Source: JBFFXF01 sp041569895
Lineage (GTDB): Bacteria > Planctomycetota > UBA8108 > JACQVS01
DNA: 19,823 nt
NCBI GenBank assembly: GCA_041569895.1
Contig: JBFFXF010000128.1
Coordinates: 1 to 19,823 of the forward strand
Direction of reading: 5' to 3'
In this document: positions 6,447 to 16,019 of the stretch, piece by piece
Position numbering within the stretch: position 1 is the first letter of the stretch
How the letters are laid out: each line of letters opens with the position of its first letter
The notes under the pieces: model-generated
What the model was told of the DNA's origin: nothing
Databases searched by the model: none
What the model saw: the letters and a program-made list of their open reading frames with translations, nothing else
Translations under genes and position numbers: made by a program

Positions 6447-9400
6447 GTGAAACCAACGGATGCTGCACGACTGCTCGTGGCGGTCGCCGTGGCCGGCGTG
6501 ACGTTCGCGCTCGGCGCTCCGGCGTTGCGCGCCCAGCTCTCGACGACGGTACCGGGCGGTCGATCGGCGGCGGCCCTGCCGCCGCACGTGCACGATCCCT
6601 ACCGCATGCGGTCGTCGTTCCAGGACCTCCTGAGCACGACGCATCCCGGTTTTCAGAGGTTCCGTCGCGATCACCCCGGCCGCTGGCTCGTGCTGTGGAA
6701 CGAGGACACGCTGACGCCCCACCGACTGCTCGGCGATGGCGTGCGCATCGAAGCGGAACGCGCCCGGGACGACGCCGGTCTGGTTCGCGCGGCGCGAGAT
6801 CTCCTCGCCGCCCACGCCGATCTCTTCCCGGTCGACGTCGAGCGGTCGCTCACGCCGGAGCGAGTGCGATCGGTGGGCGCGTATCGCCTCGTGGTCTTCA
6901 ACCAGCGCTTCCGTGACGCGCCGGTACTCGGCGGCCGAGTCGCGCTCCTGATCGGCGGTGACCGCATCGTCAACATCACGTCCGATCTCCTCCCCGAGCC
7001 GCTGATCGAGCGCTGCGCGGCGGCGACGCCGTCGATCTCGCGCGACCAGGCGGAGACCATCGCGTCGGGGCACCTCGCCCTGTGGCGCCACGCCTCGCTG
7101 CCACGGACGCGACTCGTCGTGATGCCCGTCCGCTCGCCGAGCGGCACGCCTCCGCGCGCCGGCGATCGCGACCTGCTGGAGCCCGCCCTGTGCTGGGAGG
7201 CGCGCTTTCCGCCCGACGACAATGGATCGGTCTGGAACGTCCACGTCGGCGCCGCGGATCAGATCGCGGGCAAGGCGGGGACGGTTTTCGGAGCGCTCGA
7301 CCGGACCTCGCACGGGACCGTGTCGGGAACGCTGCGCGCGAACGCGACTCCCGGTCTGATGCCCGACGCCGACTGGAACCCTCCCGGCCGACAGCCGGTC
7401 GGACAGGTCGTCGTGCGGAGCGGCGGTGTCACCGGGTTGACGGCTCGCGACGGCGCGTTCGAGATCGAGGTCGAGGGCGACGACCCGGTCGGTCTGGCGC
7501 TCGACCTTCGCGGTCCGTGGTGCGAGGTCGACGATGCCGCCGGTCCCGAGCTCATCGCCGATCGCATCGTGCTTCCGGGCGTGCCGGTCGACCTGCTCCT
7601 GAATCACGCGCCGTCGGAGTTCTCCACGGCGCAGGTCAACGCGTTCCTCCACGTCAACGCCACGCACGACTTCATCAAGACGCTGGCGCCGGACTTCGAG
7701 GAGATCGACGTGCCGGTGCTCGCGCGCGTCAACCTCACCGGGCGATCGTGCGACGCGATCTTCATTCCCGAGGGCGATGGCCAGCTCGGGTTCTTTCGCG
7801 CCGACCGGTGCGCCAACTCGGCGTACTCGACCTGGATCATTCACGAGTACGGTCACTTCATGATCTGGAAGTCGTTCGGCGAGAGAACGCCGATGCCCGC
7901 GTGGGACGAGGGCATCTCGGACACGCTCGTCGCGCTGGTCACCGGCCAGCCGATGATCGGGCAGGCGTTCGACGCCATCGGGCCGGAGCCGCCCGCGACG
8001 CCCGCGCCGACTCGCGACCTCTCGATCGGCCAGTTCAGGTTTCCGGACGACGTCCTGCGCGAGCCGCACGACGCCGGCCAGATCGTCGGCCATGCGCTGT
8101 GGCGCCTCGTCGAGCGGCTGCGCGATCTGCACGGGGATGACATGGCGCGGCGCATCGTCGGCGAGCTCGTGATCGGCAGCGTGCGCCTGGCGCCGGCGCT
8201 GATCTCGGAGGAGCTCGTGCTCGACTTCCTGATTCTCGACGACGACGACCTCGACCCGTTCAACGGCACGCCGCATGCGCGCGAGATCCTGCAATCTTTC
8301 GCCGACGTCGGCCTGCACCTCCCTGAGCAGATCGAGCTCAGCCACGAGCCGCTCGAGGATGTCGCCGTCGACGCGGGAGGTCCGTTCCGGGTGGAGGCGG
8401 AGATCTCGACTCTCTTCGAGTTCCTCGGCGAGCCGTCGTTGACGCTCGAGGTCTCGGTCGATGGCGGCAACACGTTCCGGACGACGCCGCTCGATCGCGA
8501 CGGTGATCGCTTCGTCGGCGAGATCCCCGCGCAGGCCGCGGGCACCACCGTTCGCTACTACCTCGCGGCCCGAGCTCCCGGCGGCTCGGCGGTCACCCTG
8601 CCCGCGGGAGCGCCGGACGATGGCACGTTCTCCTTCGCCGTCGCGAACATCCTCGAGGTCTACCCGGCGGGCGAGGAGCGCTGGCACCGGGAGTGGCGGC
8701 ACGGAACGATCGACAACGGCTTCCGCGCCAACCAGGACGACTGGCAGTGGGGACGCGTCGGCACCGGCAAGCGCGAGGGGTGGAGCCTCGTCGACGGCAA
8801 CCTGGTCGACCCGCCGTCCTCGTTCACCGGACGGAGCCACTGGGGGAACGACCTCGCGGTCGACAACAGCTCCGACAAGCTTTACCCGCAGCTCTCGCAC
8901 AACTTCCTCGAGTCGGCGCCGATCGACTGCCGCGGTTTCCACGGCGTCCACCTGCGGTTCCGCCGCTGGCTCTCGGCGGAGCGCGGCGACTCGCTGCGCA
9001 TCTCGGTCAACGGCACGCCGATCTACCAGTCGTCGAACGAGCGCGATCTGTTCGATCGATCGTGGAAGCTGATGGACTATGACGTGTCGGGACTGGCGGA
9101 CGATCGGGCGGATGTGGTCGTGCGGTTCGAGCTCGAGTCGGACGGGTTCGGGCAGGCTGGCGGCTGGAACATCGACGATTTCCGGCTCGTGTCGACGCGC
9201 CGGACGGCGGAGCCGCGGCCCGTACTGCTGTCGATCGAGCCGCCGTTCGACTCGATTCGCGGTGGATCGCCGTTCCTCCTTCGCGGGCGCAATTTCGTTC
9301 CCGATCTCGAGGGGACGTTCGTCAGCTTCGGCGGCGTTCGCACGGAGTTCGTCGTCGTCGAGGACAGCGAGACGATCTCGGGCGTCATACCGCCGCGGCG

Positions 9401-10283
9401 GGCGCCGGGCTCGGTGACCATCGTGCTCTCGAACGCGAGCGGCTTCGCGAACCTCCCGGGGACGTTCTCGTACTTCGGAGACCCCGCCATCACGACCGTG
9501 CTGCCGGAGTCCGCCGACATCGCCGGCGGAACGCCGCTGCGTCTGATCGGCCGCTACTTCACTCCCGACACGACGCGCGTCTGGATCGGCGGGCGGCCGC
9601 TCGAGAACGTCACCGTCACCGACTCGGCGATCGTCGACGGCACCCTGCCCCCCGGCCGGCGCCCCGGACCGGTCGACATCCGCGTTCGCAGTCTCTTCGG
9701 GGAGACGACCTACGCCGACCGCTTCAGCTACACCTCGGCGCCGATCGTCGAGCGCATCGAGCCATCGTCGGCGGTGGTCGGCATGCGACCGGTGTTCAGC
9801 GTGTTCGGCGATCACTTCTCGACGATGCCCGGAGCGACCATCGTGCGCATCGGCGGGGCGCCGGCCGAAGGCGTGCAGGTGATCGACCGGACGATGCTGC
9901 TCGGCATCGTGCCGCGATCGGACGAGCCGGGCGTCGTCGCCGTCGAGGTCGAGACCCCCGACGGCGTCGGCGTGCTGGCCGACGCCTTCCACTACGTGCC
10001 GCGAAGCCGCTCGCCGAGCTTCGTGCGCGGCGACGCGAACGGCGACGGGCACATCGACATCTCCGATCCGGTGACCATCCTCGGGTTCCTCTTCGGCGGC
10101 ACGCTGACCCTCGACTGCCGCGACGCCGCCGATATCAACGACGACGGCCTGCTCGACATCGTCGACCCGGCCTCGCTCCTCTTCTTCCTGTTCAATCGCG
10201 GGGCGCCGCCACGCCCGCCTCACCCCGACCCGGGACCCGATCCCACCGACGACGGTCTCGACTGCCGGCGCGCAGGGCAATAG
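6447..10283 (+). CDS. Secreted gluzincin-like metalloprotease with IPT/TIG domains and dockerin-like tail
   Basis: About 1278 residues. Residues 1-29 form a signal peptide (likely cut after ALRA, before QLS). Residues ~50-230 resemble an FTP/PepSY-type propeptide. The catalytic part has HEYGH (H466, E467, H470) and, 22 residues after H466, E488 in WDEGISD, matching the zinc site of thermolysin/fungalysin-type (M4/M36) peptidases. Then come a beta-rich domain, a jelly-roll-like module (~750-915, ending GGWNIDDFRLV), three IPT/TIG Ig-like domains (~923-1010, 1012-1098, 1099-1188) and a tail with two EF-hand-like loops (1196-1207 and 1229-1240) as in dockerins. It is probably an extracellular protease held at the surface or in a complex. 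The frame is open far upstream, but GTG 6447 is the start giving a clean signal peptide; its ribosome binding site is weak. It lies 63 bp upstream of oppA. Confidence 0.82.
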   Translation: MKPTDAARLLVAVAVAGVTFALGAPALRAQLSTTVPGGRSAAALPPHVHDPYRMRSSFQDLLSTTHPGFQRFRRDHPGRWLVLWNEDTLTPHRLLGDGVRIEAERARDDAGLVRAARDLLAAHADLFPVDVERSLTPERVRSVGAYRLVVFNQRFRDAPVLGGRVALLIGGDRIVNITSDLLPEPLIERCAAATPSISRDQAETIASGHLALWRHASLPRTRLVVMPVRSPSGTPPRAGDRDLLEPALCWEARFPPDDNGSVWNVHVGAADQIAGKAGTVFGALDRTSHGTVSGTLRANATPGLMPDADWNPPGRQPVGQVVVRSGGVTGLTARDGAFEIEVEGDDPVGLALDLRGPWCEVDDAAGPELIADRIVLPGVPVDLLLNHAPSEFSTAQVNAFLHVNATHDFIKTLAPDFEEIDVPVLARVNLTGRSCDAIFIPEGDGQLGFFRADRCANSAYSTWIIHEYGHFMIWKSFGERTPMPAWDEGISDTLVALVTGQPMIGQAFDAIGPEPPATPAPTRDLSIGQFRFPDDVLREPHDAGQIVGHALWRLVERLRDLHGDDMARRIVGELVIGSVRLAPALISEELVLDFLILDDDDLDPFNGTPHAREILQSFADVGLHLPEQIELSHEPLEDVAVDAGGPFRVEAEISTLFEFLGEPSLTLEVSVDGGNTFRTTPLDRDGDRFVGEIPAQAAGTTVRYYLAARAPGGSAVTLPAGAPDDGTFSFAVANILEVYPAGEERWHREWRHGTIDNGFRANQDDWQWGRVGTGKREGWSLVDGNLVDPPSSFTGRSHWGNDLAVDNSSDKLYPQLSHNFLESAPIDCRGFHGVHLRFRRWLSAERGDSLRISVNGTPIYQSSNERDLFDRSWKLMDYDVSGLADDRADVVVRFELESDGFGQAGGWNIDDFRLVSTRRTAEPRPVLLSIEPPFDSIRGGSPFLLRGRNFVPDLEGTFVSFGGVRTEFVVVEDSETISGVIPPRRAPGSVTIVLSNASGFANLPGTFSYFGDPAITTVLPESADIAGGTPLRLIGRYFTPDTTRVWIGGRPLENVTVTDSAIVDGTLPPGRRPGPVDIRVRSLFGETTYADRFSYTSAPIVERIEPSSAVVGMRPVFSVFGDHFSTMPGATIVRIGGAPAEGVQVIDRTMLLGIVPRSDEPGVVAVEVETPDGVGVLADAFHYVPRSRSPSFVRGDANGDGHIDISDPVTILGFLFGGTLTLDCRDAADINDDGLLDIVDPASLLFFLFNRGAPPRPPHPDPGPDPTDDGLDCRRAGQ

Positions 10284-10309
10284 CTCGTCGCCCGCCGCCG
10301 CGACGCCGT

Positions 10310-10338
10310 TTGACAACCCGATCGCCTCTTGCCATCCT
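10310..10338 (+). promoter_or_regulatory. Candidate promoter for the opp operon
   Basis: A perfect TTGACA (10310-10315) is followed after 17 nt by CATCCT (10333-10338), a weak -10 (3/6). Transcription would begin within a few bases of the ATG at 10347, and no Shine-Dalgarno sequence is present, so oppA may be translated from a leaderless message. Confidence 0.4.
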
Positions 10339-10346
10339 GGCCACGC

Positions 10347-12479
10347 ATGTACCGGAACCTGGTGCTCATCCTCGCCGGCTGCGCGGTCTGCGTCGGCGTC
10401 TTCCTGGTGACGTTCACCGGCACCCGGCGCGGCCGGGCGGACTACGTCTGGAACAACGGCACCGAGCCCCAGACTCTCGATCCGACGCTGATGAGCGGTC
10501 AGCCCGAGGGGGAGATCGCCATCAGCCTGTTCGAGGGGTTGACCGCCTACCACCCGCGCACGCTCGAGCCGGTGCCGGCGGTCGCCGAATCCTGGGAGAT
10601 CGACGGACTGACCTACACCTTCCGCCTGCGGCCCGACGCCTGGTGGGTGCGCCGCGGAGAGATCTTCGAGGTGGACGGCAAGCGGCGACACGTCGTGGCG
10701 TCCGACGTCGTCTACACCTTTCGCCGTCACCTGCACCCCGAGACCGGCTCCGAGTACTCGTTCCTGCTGTATCCGATCGCCGGGGCCGAGGCGTACGAGC
10801 GCGCGGTCGCGGCGCACTGGAGCCAGCTGGTCGCGCGCTACCGCGTCGAGCGACCGGATGTGTCGGTGACCCGCGCCGCCGCGCTGACACGACCCGACCG
10901 TGAGATGCTCGAGCGCTTTCGCGACGAGAAGTTCCGCGAGCTCGTCGCCATCCGCACGCCCGACGAGCTCACGGTCCAGTTCACGCTGAGCTCGCCGACG
11001 CCGTACTTCCTCTTTCTGATGAGCTTCTACACCCTCTTCATCGTGCCTCGCGAGCCGATCGAGGCTCACGGCGAGGCGTGGACGCGCCCGGAGAACCTGG
11101 TGTCGAGCGGCGCGTACTGGCTCGATGAGTGGCGCTTCAACTCGCACGTACGACTGCGCAAGAACCGCCACTACTGGGAGAACGCCGAGTACGCCGAGCG
11201 ACGTTTCCGCGAGCTCCGCCCGCTCCGCGACGCCGGCGCCATCGCCGGATTCCAGCTGCGCGAGCTCGAGCTGCTCGAGGAGCTCGGTCCGTTCGTCGAG
11301 AACGGCCTCGAGATCTGCGACGCGCTCGCCGTCGAGGAGCTCAACACCAGCGTCAACCTCTACCTCAACGGCGACGTCGACCGCATCCGCGAAATCCCTT
11401 CGGAGATCCGCGGCGACCTCGTGAAGCACGACCGGCGACCGGACGCCGAGCTGCGGCACCTGCACCACGGGACGATCAACGCGGTCTACTACTACGGTGT
11501 CAACATGCGCCTGCCCGTCTTCCGCACCGGCGAGCTCGGTCGCAAGCTGCGGCGTGCGCTGGCGCTGTCGATCGACCGTCAGAGCATCGTGGAGATCGTC
11601 ACGCGGGGATTCCAGACGCCGGCGTACCGGATCGTTCCCGAGGGCGTGCCGAATTACGACTCGACGCCGCTCTTCGGCTCCGGCGACTACGCCGCGGACC
11701 TCGCCGAGGCGCGCCGGCTCGTCGGCGAGGTGCGCGCCGCGGGCCTCGACATACCGAAGCTGCAGGTGCTCTACAACACGCTGGAGAGTCACGCGCGCAT
11801 CGCGGCATTCATCCAGAGCATCTGGAAACGCGAGCTCGGCATCGACGTGCAGCTCTCGAACCAGGAATGGGGTGTCTACCTCGACTCGCGCCGCACGGGG
11901 CAGTTCGACATCTGCCGGGCCGGATGGATCGGCGATTACCCGGACCCGAACACGTTCCTCGACATGTTCACGACCGAGAACCAGAACAACGACCCGAAGT
12001 ACTCGAACCCGGTCTACGACCGCATCGTGCTCCGGTACTGCGCCGAGATCCTCGCGCACCTCGAGACCGACGAGACCCGGGCGGCGATGCTCGCCGACGT
12101 CGAGAGCTGGTCGGCCTATGACAGCGTCGTCGGCGCCGTGCGGCTCGAGCCCGGCGGCCCCGATCTCGCCCGGAGCTTGCGCGACGCCGTGGAGAGCTAC
12201 GCCCGAACGCCGCGACCGGTGCGCATCGATCGGGCCTTCGAGATCCGCATGCTCCTCTTCCACGTCGCCGAGACGATGCTGATGCACGACATGCCGACGA
12301 TCCCGATCTACTTCGACACCAGGACCCAGCTCTGGCCGCCGGAGCTGCGCGGCATGCACTTCAACGCGCGCGACGCGCACCCGTTGAAGACCCTCCGCTG
12401 GGAGGGAGACCGCGGCCCCGCGTCGGGCTCGCGATACCGGGACTTCCCGCGTTTCCGGGCGGGCGGAGACACGCCGTGA
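10347..12479 (+). CDS. oppA: Oligopeptide ABC transporter substrate-binding protein (OppA-like)
   Basis: A 710-residue extracytoplasmic peptide-binding protein of the SBP_bac_5 family. The N-terminal mature motif NGTEPQTLDPTLMSG and ISLFEGLTAYHP are typical, as are AESWEIDGLTYTFRLRPDAWW, LRRALALSIDRQSIVEIV and the later FDICRAGWIGDYPDPNTFLDMF. It is longer than the usual ~540 residues because of extra charged segments around residues 150-200 and 590-640. The N-terminus is one hydrophobic helix containing LAGC, a perfect lipobox but only at Cys12 from the ATG. With the in-frame TTG at 10329 the signal would be 17 residues, a more normal lipoprotein signal. Anchoring by lipid or by an uncleaved helix are both possible. 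It is the first gene of oppABCDF. Confidence 0.92.
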   Translation: MYRNLVLILAGCAVCVGVFLVTFTGTRRGRADYVWNNGTEPQTLDPTLMSGQPEGEIAISLFEGLTAYHPRTLEPVPAVAESWEIDGLTYTFRLRPDAWWVRRGEIFEVDGKRRHVVASDVVYTFRRHLHPETGSEYSFLLYPIAGAEAYERAVAAHWSQLVARYRVERPDVSVTRAAALTRPDREMLERFRDEKFRELVAIRTPDELTVQFTLSSPTPYFLFLMSFYTLFIVPREPIEAHGEAWTRPENLVSSGAYWLDEWRFNSHVRLRKNRHYWENAEYAERRFRELRPLRDAGAIAGFQLRELELLEELGPFVENGLEICDALAVEELNTSVNLYLNGDVDRIREIPSEIRGDLVKHDRRPDAELRHLHHGTINAVYYYGVNMRLPVFRTGELGRKLRRALALSIDRQSIVEIVTRGFQTPAYRIVPEGVPNYDSTPLFGSGDYAADLAEARRLVGEVRAAGLDIPKLQVLYNTLESHARIAAFIQSIWKRELGIDVQLSNQEWGVYLDSRRTGQFDICRAGWIGDYPDPNTFLDMFTTENQNNDPKYSNPVYDRIVLRYCAEILAHLETDETRAAMLADVESWSAYDSVVGAVRLEPGGPDLARSLRDAVESYARTPRPVRIDRAFEIRMLLFHVAETMLMHDMPTIPIYFDTRTQLWPPELRGMHFNARDAHPLKTLRWEGDRGPASGSRYRDFPRFRAGGDTP

Positions 12480-12520
12480 CAGCCTGCCTTTCCACCGCAC
12501 GGCATCACCGCGACGTCGTA

Positions 12521-12584
12521 CCCGCACCCGCACCCGCACCCGCACCCGCACCCGTTCCCGTTCCCGTGCCCGTGCCCGTGCCCG
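12521..12584. repeat. Hexanucleotide tandem array (CCCGNN)
   Basis: Five CCCGCA units, then two CCCGTT, then three CCCGTG and a final CCCG. Identical variants occur in consecutive runs, as expected from slippage or local duplication. It lies 42 bp after the oppA stop and leads directly into repeat copy B. Confidence 0.92.
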
Positions 12585-12668
12585 AAGGGGCTGCTCGACT
12601 CCGCCGGCGACACACTGACGGCAGAGCACGGCAAGGAAGGCAGGAAAGCAGGAAGGCAGGAAAAGAAG
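12563..12668 (+). repeat. Composite dispersed repeat, copy B (between oppA and oppB)
   Basis: In order: CCCGTG hexamers, GGCTGCTCGAC (12589-12599, 11/11 with copy A), a 17-nt spacer, a 27-bp core (12617-12643, 25/27 with copy A), 8-mers GAAGGCAG, GAAAGCAG, GAAGGCAG (12636-12659) and GAAAAGAAG (12660-12668). The 8-mers differ in sequence from copy A but keep number and phase. The 1-nt spacer difference breaks any shared reading frame. It sits inside the opp operon in the direction of transcription; between it and oppB lie only a purine-rich stretch and a small GC hairpin. Confidence 0.8.
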
Positions 12669-12701
12669 CAGAGAATGGAAGGCAGACCGTGCGAAGCGAC
12701 A

Positions 12702-12714
12702 GCGCGCAGCGCGC
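12702..12714 (+). other. Small GC hairpin upstream of oppB
   Basis: GCGCG (12702-12706), loop CAG, CGCGC (12710-12714). It lies in the oppA-oppB gap, 10 bp before the first purine-rich ribosome-binding candidate. There is no following T-run, so it is not a standard terminator. It could mark the 3' end of a processed oppA message, which is inference. Confidence 0.3.
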
Positions 12715-12741
12715 GGACCACCGCGGAGGTTCGGGAGGCCA

Positions 12742-13665
12742 ATGAACCCACGTTTCGTTCTCTACAGGCTCGCCTGGGTCGTGGTCACCGTGTGGGCGGT
12801 GGCGACGATCTCGTTTTTCATCATTCGCCTCGCGCCGGGTGATCCGTTCATGAACGAGATGCGGGCCCTGCGACCGGAAGTGCGCGAGGCGCGCTACCGG
12901 CAGTACAACCTCGACCGGCCCCTCCTCGTCCAGTACGGCCTCTGGCTCGAGCGCATCGCGTTTCACGGCGACTTCGGCCCGTCGATGAAGTACCGCGGCA
13001 AGACCGTCAACGAGATCATCGCGCAGACCCTGCCGGTGTCGATCGCGCTCGGCTCGCTGGCGATGGTGTTCGCGCTCGTGCTCGGGCTCACGTCCGGATT
13101 CATCGCGGCGCTGCGCCAGAACAGTCTTCTCGACTACGCGCTGATGGTGTTCGCCGTCTTCGGGATCTCGCTGCCGAACTTCGTCATCGCGACGCTCCTG
13201 GTGATGATCTTCGTGTTCAACTTCGCTTTCTTTCCGCTCGCTGGCTGGGACACGTACGGGCAGGTCTTCCTGCCGGCGCTCTCCCTGTCGCTGCCCTTCG
13301 CCGCTCGCATCAGCCGGCTGGCGCGGGTCGGCATGCTCGAGGTGCTCGGCGAGGACTTCGTCCGGACGGCGCACGCCAAGGGGCTGCGCGAGAGCCAGCT
13401 GGTGATCAAGCACGCGCTGCGCGGCGCCGTCCTGCCGGTGGTCTCGTTCCTCGGTCCGGCGTTCGCGCTGATCCTCACCGGATCGCTGGTGATCGAGAAG
13501 ATCTTCTACGTGCCCGGGCTCGGCAAGCAGTTCGTGCTGGCGGCGATCAACCGCGATTACTCCCTGGTGCTCGGCGCGGTGGTCGTCTTCAGCACGCTGC
13601 TGTGCGTGTTCAACTTCCTGGTCGACCTGAGCTACGCGCTTCTCGACCCGAGGGTGAAACTGTGA
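12742..13665 (+). CDS. oppB: Oligopeptide ABC transporter permease OppB
   Basis: A 307-residue inner-membrane permease of normal length with about six hydrophobic segments. The N-terminal VVTVWAVATISFFIIRLAPGDPF and the QYNLDRPLLVQYGLWL region are characteristic of OppB/DppB. The EAA-type cytoplasmic loop (EDFVRTAHAKGLRESQLVIKHALRGAVLPVV) contacts the ATPases. The end VDLSYALLDPRVKL is the usual OppB C-terminus. ATG at 12742 is preceded by GGGAGG (12733-12738, only 3 nt away) and CGGAGG (12724-12729, 12 nt away). It follows oppA after the 262-bp repeat-bearing gap and overlaps oppC by GTGA. Confidence 0.95.
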   Translation: MNPRFVLYRLAWVVVTVWAVATISFFIIRLAPGDPFMNEMRALRPEVREARYRQYNLDRPLLVQYGLWLERIAFHGDFGPSMKYRGKTVNEIIAQTLPVSIALGSLAMVFALVLGLTSGFIAALRQNSLLDYALMVFAVFGISLPNFVIATLLVMIFVFNFAFFPLAGWDTYGQVFLPALSLSLPFAARISRLARVGMLEVLGEDFVRTAHAKGLRESQLVIKHALRGAVLPVVSFLGPAFALILTGSLVIEKIFYVPGLGKQFVLAAINRDYSLVLGAVVVFSTLLCVFNFLVDLSYALLDPRVKL

Positions 13666-15035
13666 CGGACGCGTCCACGTCCCCCCCTGGCGATCCTGCG
13701 CGCGGCCCGGGCGCCGGCGAGAGCGCCCCCGCGACCCATCGCACGAGGCGCTGGTCGGAGCACCCGCTCTCGGTACCCGCCAACCTGTCGATCGCGCTCG
13801 CGACGCTCTTCTTTTTCGTGCTGCTGCCGATCCGCAACGCGCCGGTCGCCGCCTGGGTGGTGCTCGGCATCTGGGTCCTGGCCAACGTCGCGCTGGTGAC
13901 CGTGATCGCCAGGACGCGCCGCCTCGCCGTCGAGACGCGTGCGGCGGAGGACGACGCGGAGGGACCGGTCGAGGGCACCTCGCTCCTGCGCGACGCGCTG
14001 CGCCGGCTACGCCGGAACCAGCTCGCGACCGTGTCGCTCGGGATCATCCTGGTGCTGATCGCCCTGTGCTTCGCGCAGCGCCTGATCTACGCGGCCGGCC
14101 GGCCGGAGCCGGGCGCCCGCGAGACGTCGCCCGGATTCTTCGCGCTGCACGTCGATCACACCCGCGTCAACAAGGACGAGGCGTTCCAGCCGCCGAGCAG
14201 CCGCCACTGGTTCGGCACCGACGGACTCGGCCGCGACACCTTCGCGCGAACGCTCTACGGCGGCAGCATCTCGTTCGTCGTCGGGCTGGTGGCGACTCTG
14301 GTGTCGCTGGCGATCGGCCTCACCTGGGGCGCCACGGCCGGATACTTCGGCGGGCGGGTCGACCACTACATGATGCGCGTCGTCGACGTGCTCTACGGGC
14401 TGCCGTTCATCTTCCTGGTGATCCTTATCCTGACGCTGATCAACGGGCTGCACGCGACGGCAGCCCAGCACCGCCAGGACGTCGTGCGGTACCGCCAGCT
14501 CGAGAGCGAGGGCCGCCACGATGAGGCGGCGCGACTGGCGGACGAGCGCGGCATCGACCGCTCCGTGCGCACGGCGGTGACGCTCTCCGACTGGGCGAAC
14601 CCGGTCATCGTCATGTTCGTGGCGCTCGGGCTCGTTCAGTGGCTGACGCTGGCGCGCATTACGCGCGGGCAGGTGCTGTCTCTGAAGGAGCGCGAGTTCG
14701 TGGTCGCAGCCCGCGTTGTCGGCGCGGGCAACGCGCGCATCATCTTCCGGCACATCATCCCCAACCTGCTCGGACCGGTGATCGTCTACACGACGCTGAC
14801 CATCCCCACCGTCATCCTCGCCGAGGCGTTTTTGAGCTTCATCGGCCTCGGCATCCCGGAGCCGGACTGCAGCTGGGGCACGCTCGCCTCGGAGGGGATC
14901 TACGCGATCAACGTCATCAAGCCGTACTGGTGGCTGATCACCTACCCCGCGGCGGCGATCTCGCTGGCGCTCTTCTCGCTCAACTTCATCGGCGACGGGC
15001 TCCGCGACGCACTTGACCCGAGGCAGAGGAGATAG
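13662..15035 (+). CDS. oppC: Oligopeptide ABC transporter permease OppC, enlarged
   Basis: A 457-residue permease, about 150 residues longer than typical OppC. The family core begins near residue 118 (LRRNQLATVSLGIILVLIALCFA) and includes HWFGTDGLGRDTFARTLYGG, the EAA loop EREFVVAARVVGAGNARIIF, LAEAFLSFIGLGIPEP and the end GDGLRDALDPRQRR. Two additions are unusual. The first ~115 residues form a Pro/Gly/Ser-rich tail plus two extra hydrophobic helices (~40-56 and ~60-83) and a charged linker. A charged insert of about 50 residues (~264-312) lies in a loop that should face the periplasm and is normally a few residues long. GTG 13662 overlaps the oppB stop. Confidence 0.93.
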   Translation: MTDASTSPPGDPARGPGAGESAPATHRTRRWSEHPLSVPANLSIALATLFFFVLLPIRNAPVAAWVVLGIWVLANVALVTVIARTRRLAVETRAAEDDAEGPVEGTSLLRDALRRLRRNQLATVSLGIILVLIALCFAQRLIYAAGRPEPGARETSPGFFALHVDHTRVNKDEAFQPPSSRHWFGTDGLGRDTFARTLYGGSISFVVGLVATLVSLAIGLTWGATAGYFGGRVDHYMMRVVDVLYGLPFIFLVILILTLINGLHATAAQHRQDVVRYRQLESEGRHDEAARLADERGIDRSVRTAVTLSDWANPVIVMFVALGLVQWLTLARITRGQVLSLKEREFVVAARVVGAGNARIIFRHIIPNLLGPVIVYTTLTIPTVILAEAFLSFIGLGIPEPDCSWGTLASEGIYAINVIKPYWWLITYPAAAISLALFSLNFIGDGLRDALDPRQRR

Positions 15036-15041
15036 CCGGCC

Positions 15042-16015
<974 letters not shown>

Positions 16016-16019
<4 letters not shown>

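Noticed and set aside
10329..10346. TTG as the definite start of oppA
   Set aside because: It would give a better lipoprotein signal length, but it has no ribosome binding site and lies between the proposed -35 and -10; ATG 10347 is kept with this noted.
6441..12629. A 2062-codon open frame on the minus strand opposite the metalloprotease and oppA
   Set aside because: It is antisense to two well-supported genes, begins in repeat copy B with Arg-repeat codons from the hexamer array, and its translation is Arg/Asp/Val/Glu-rich without domains. High GC and biased codon use leave this frame without stops.
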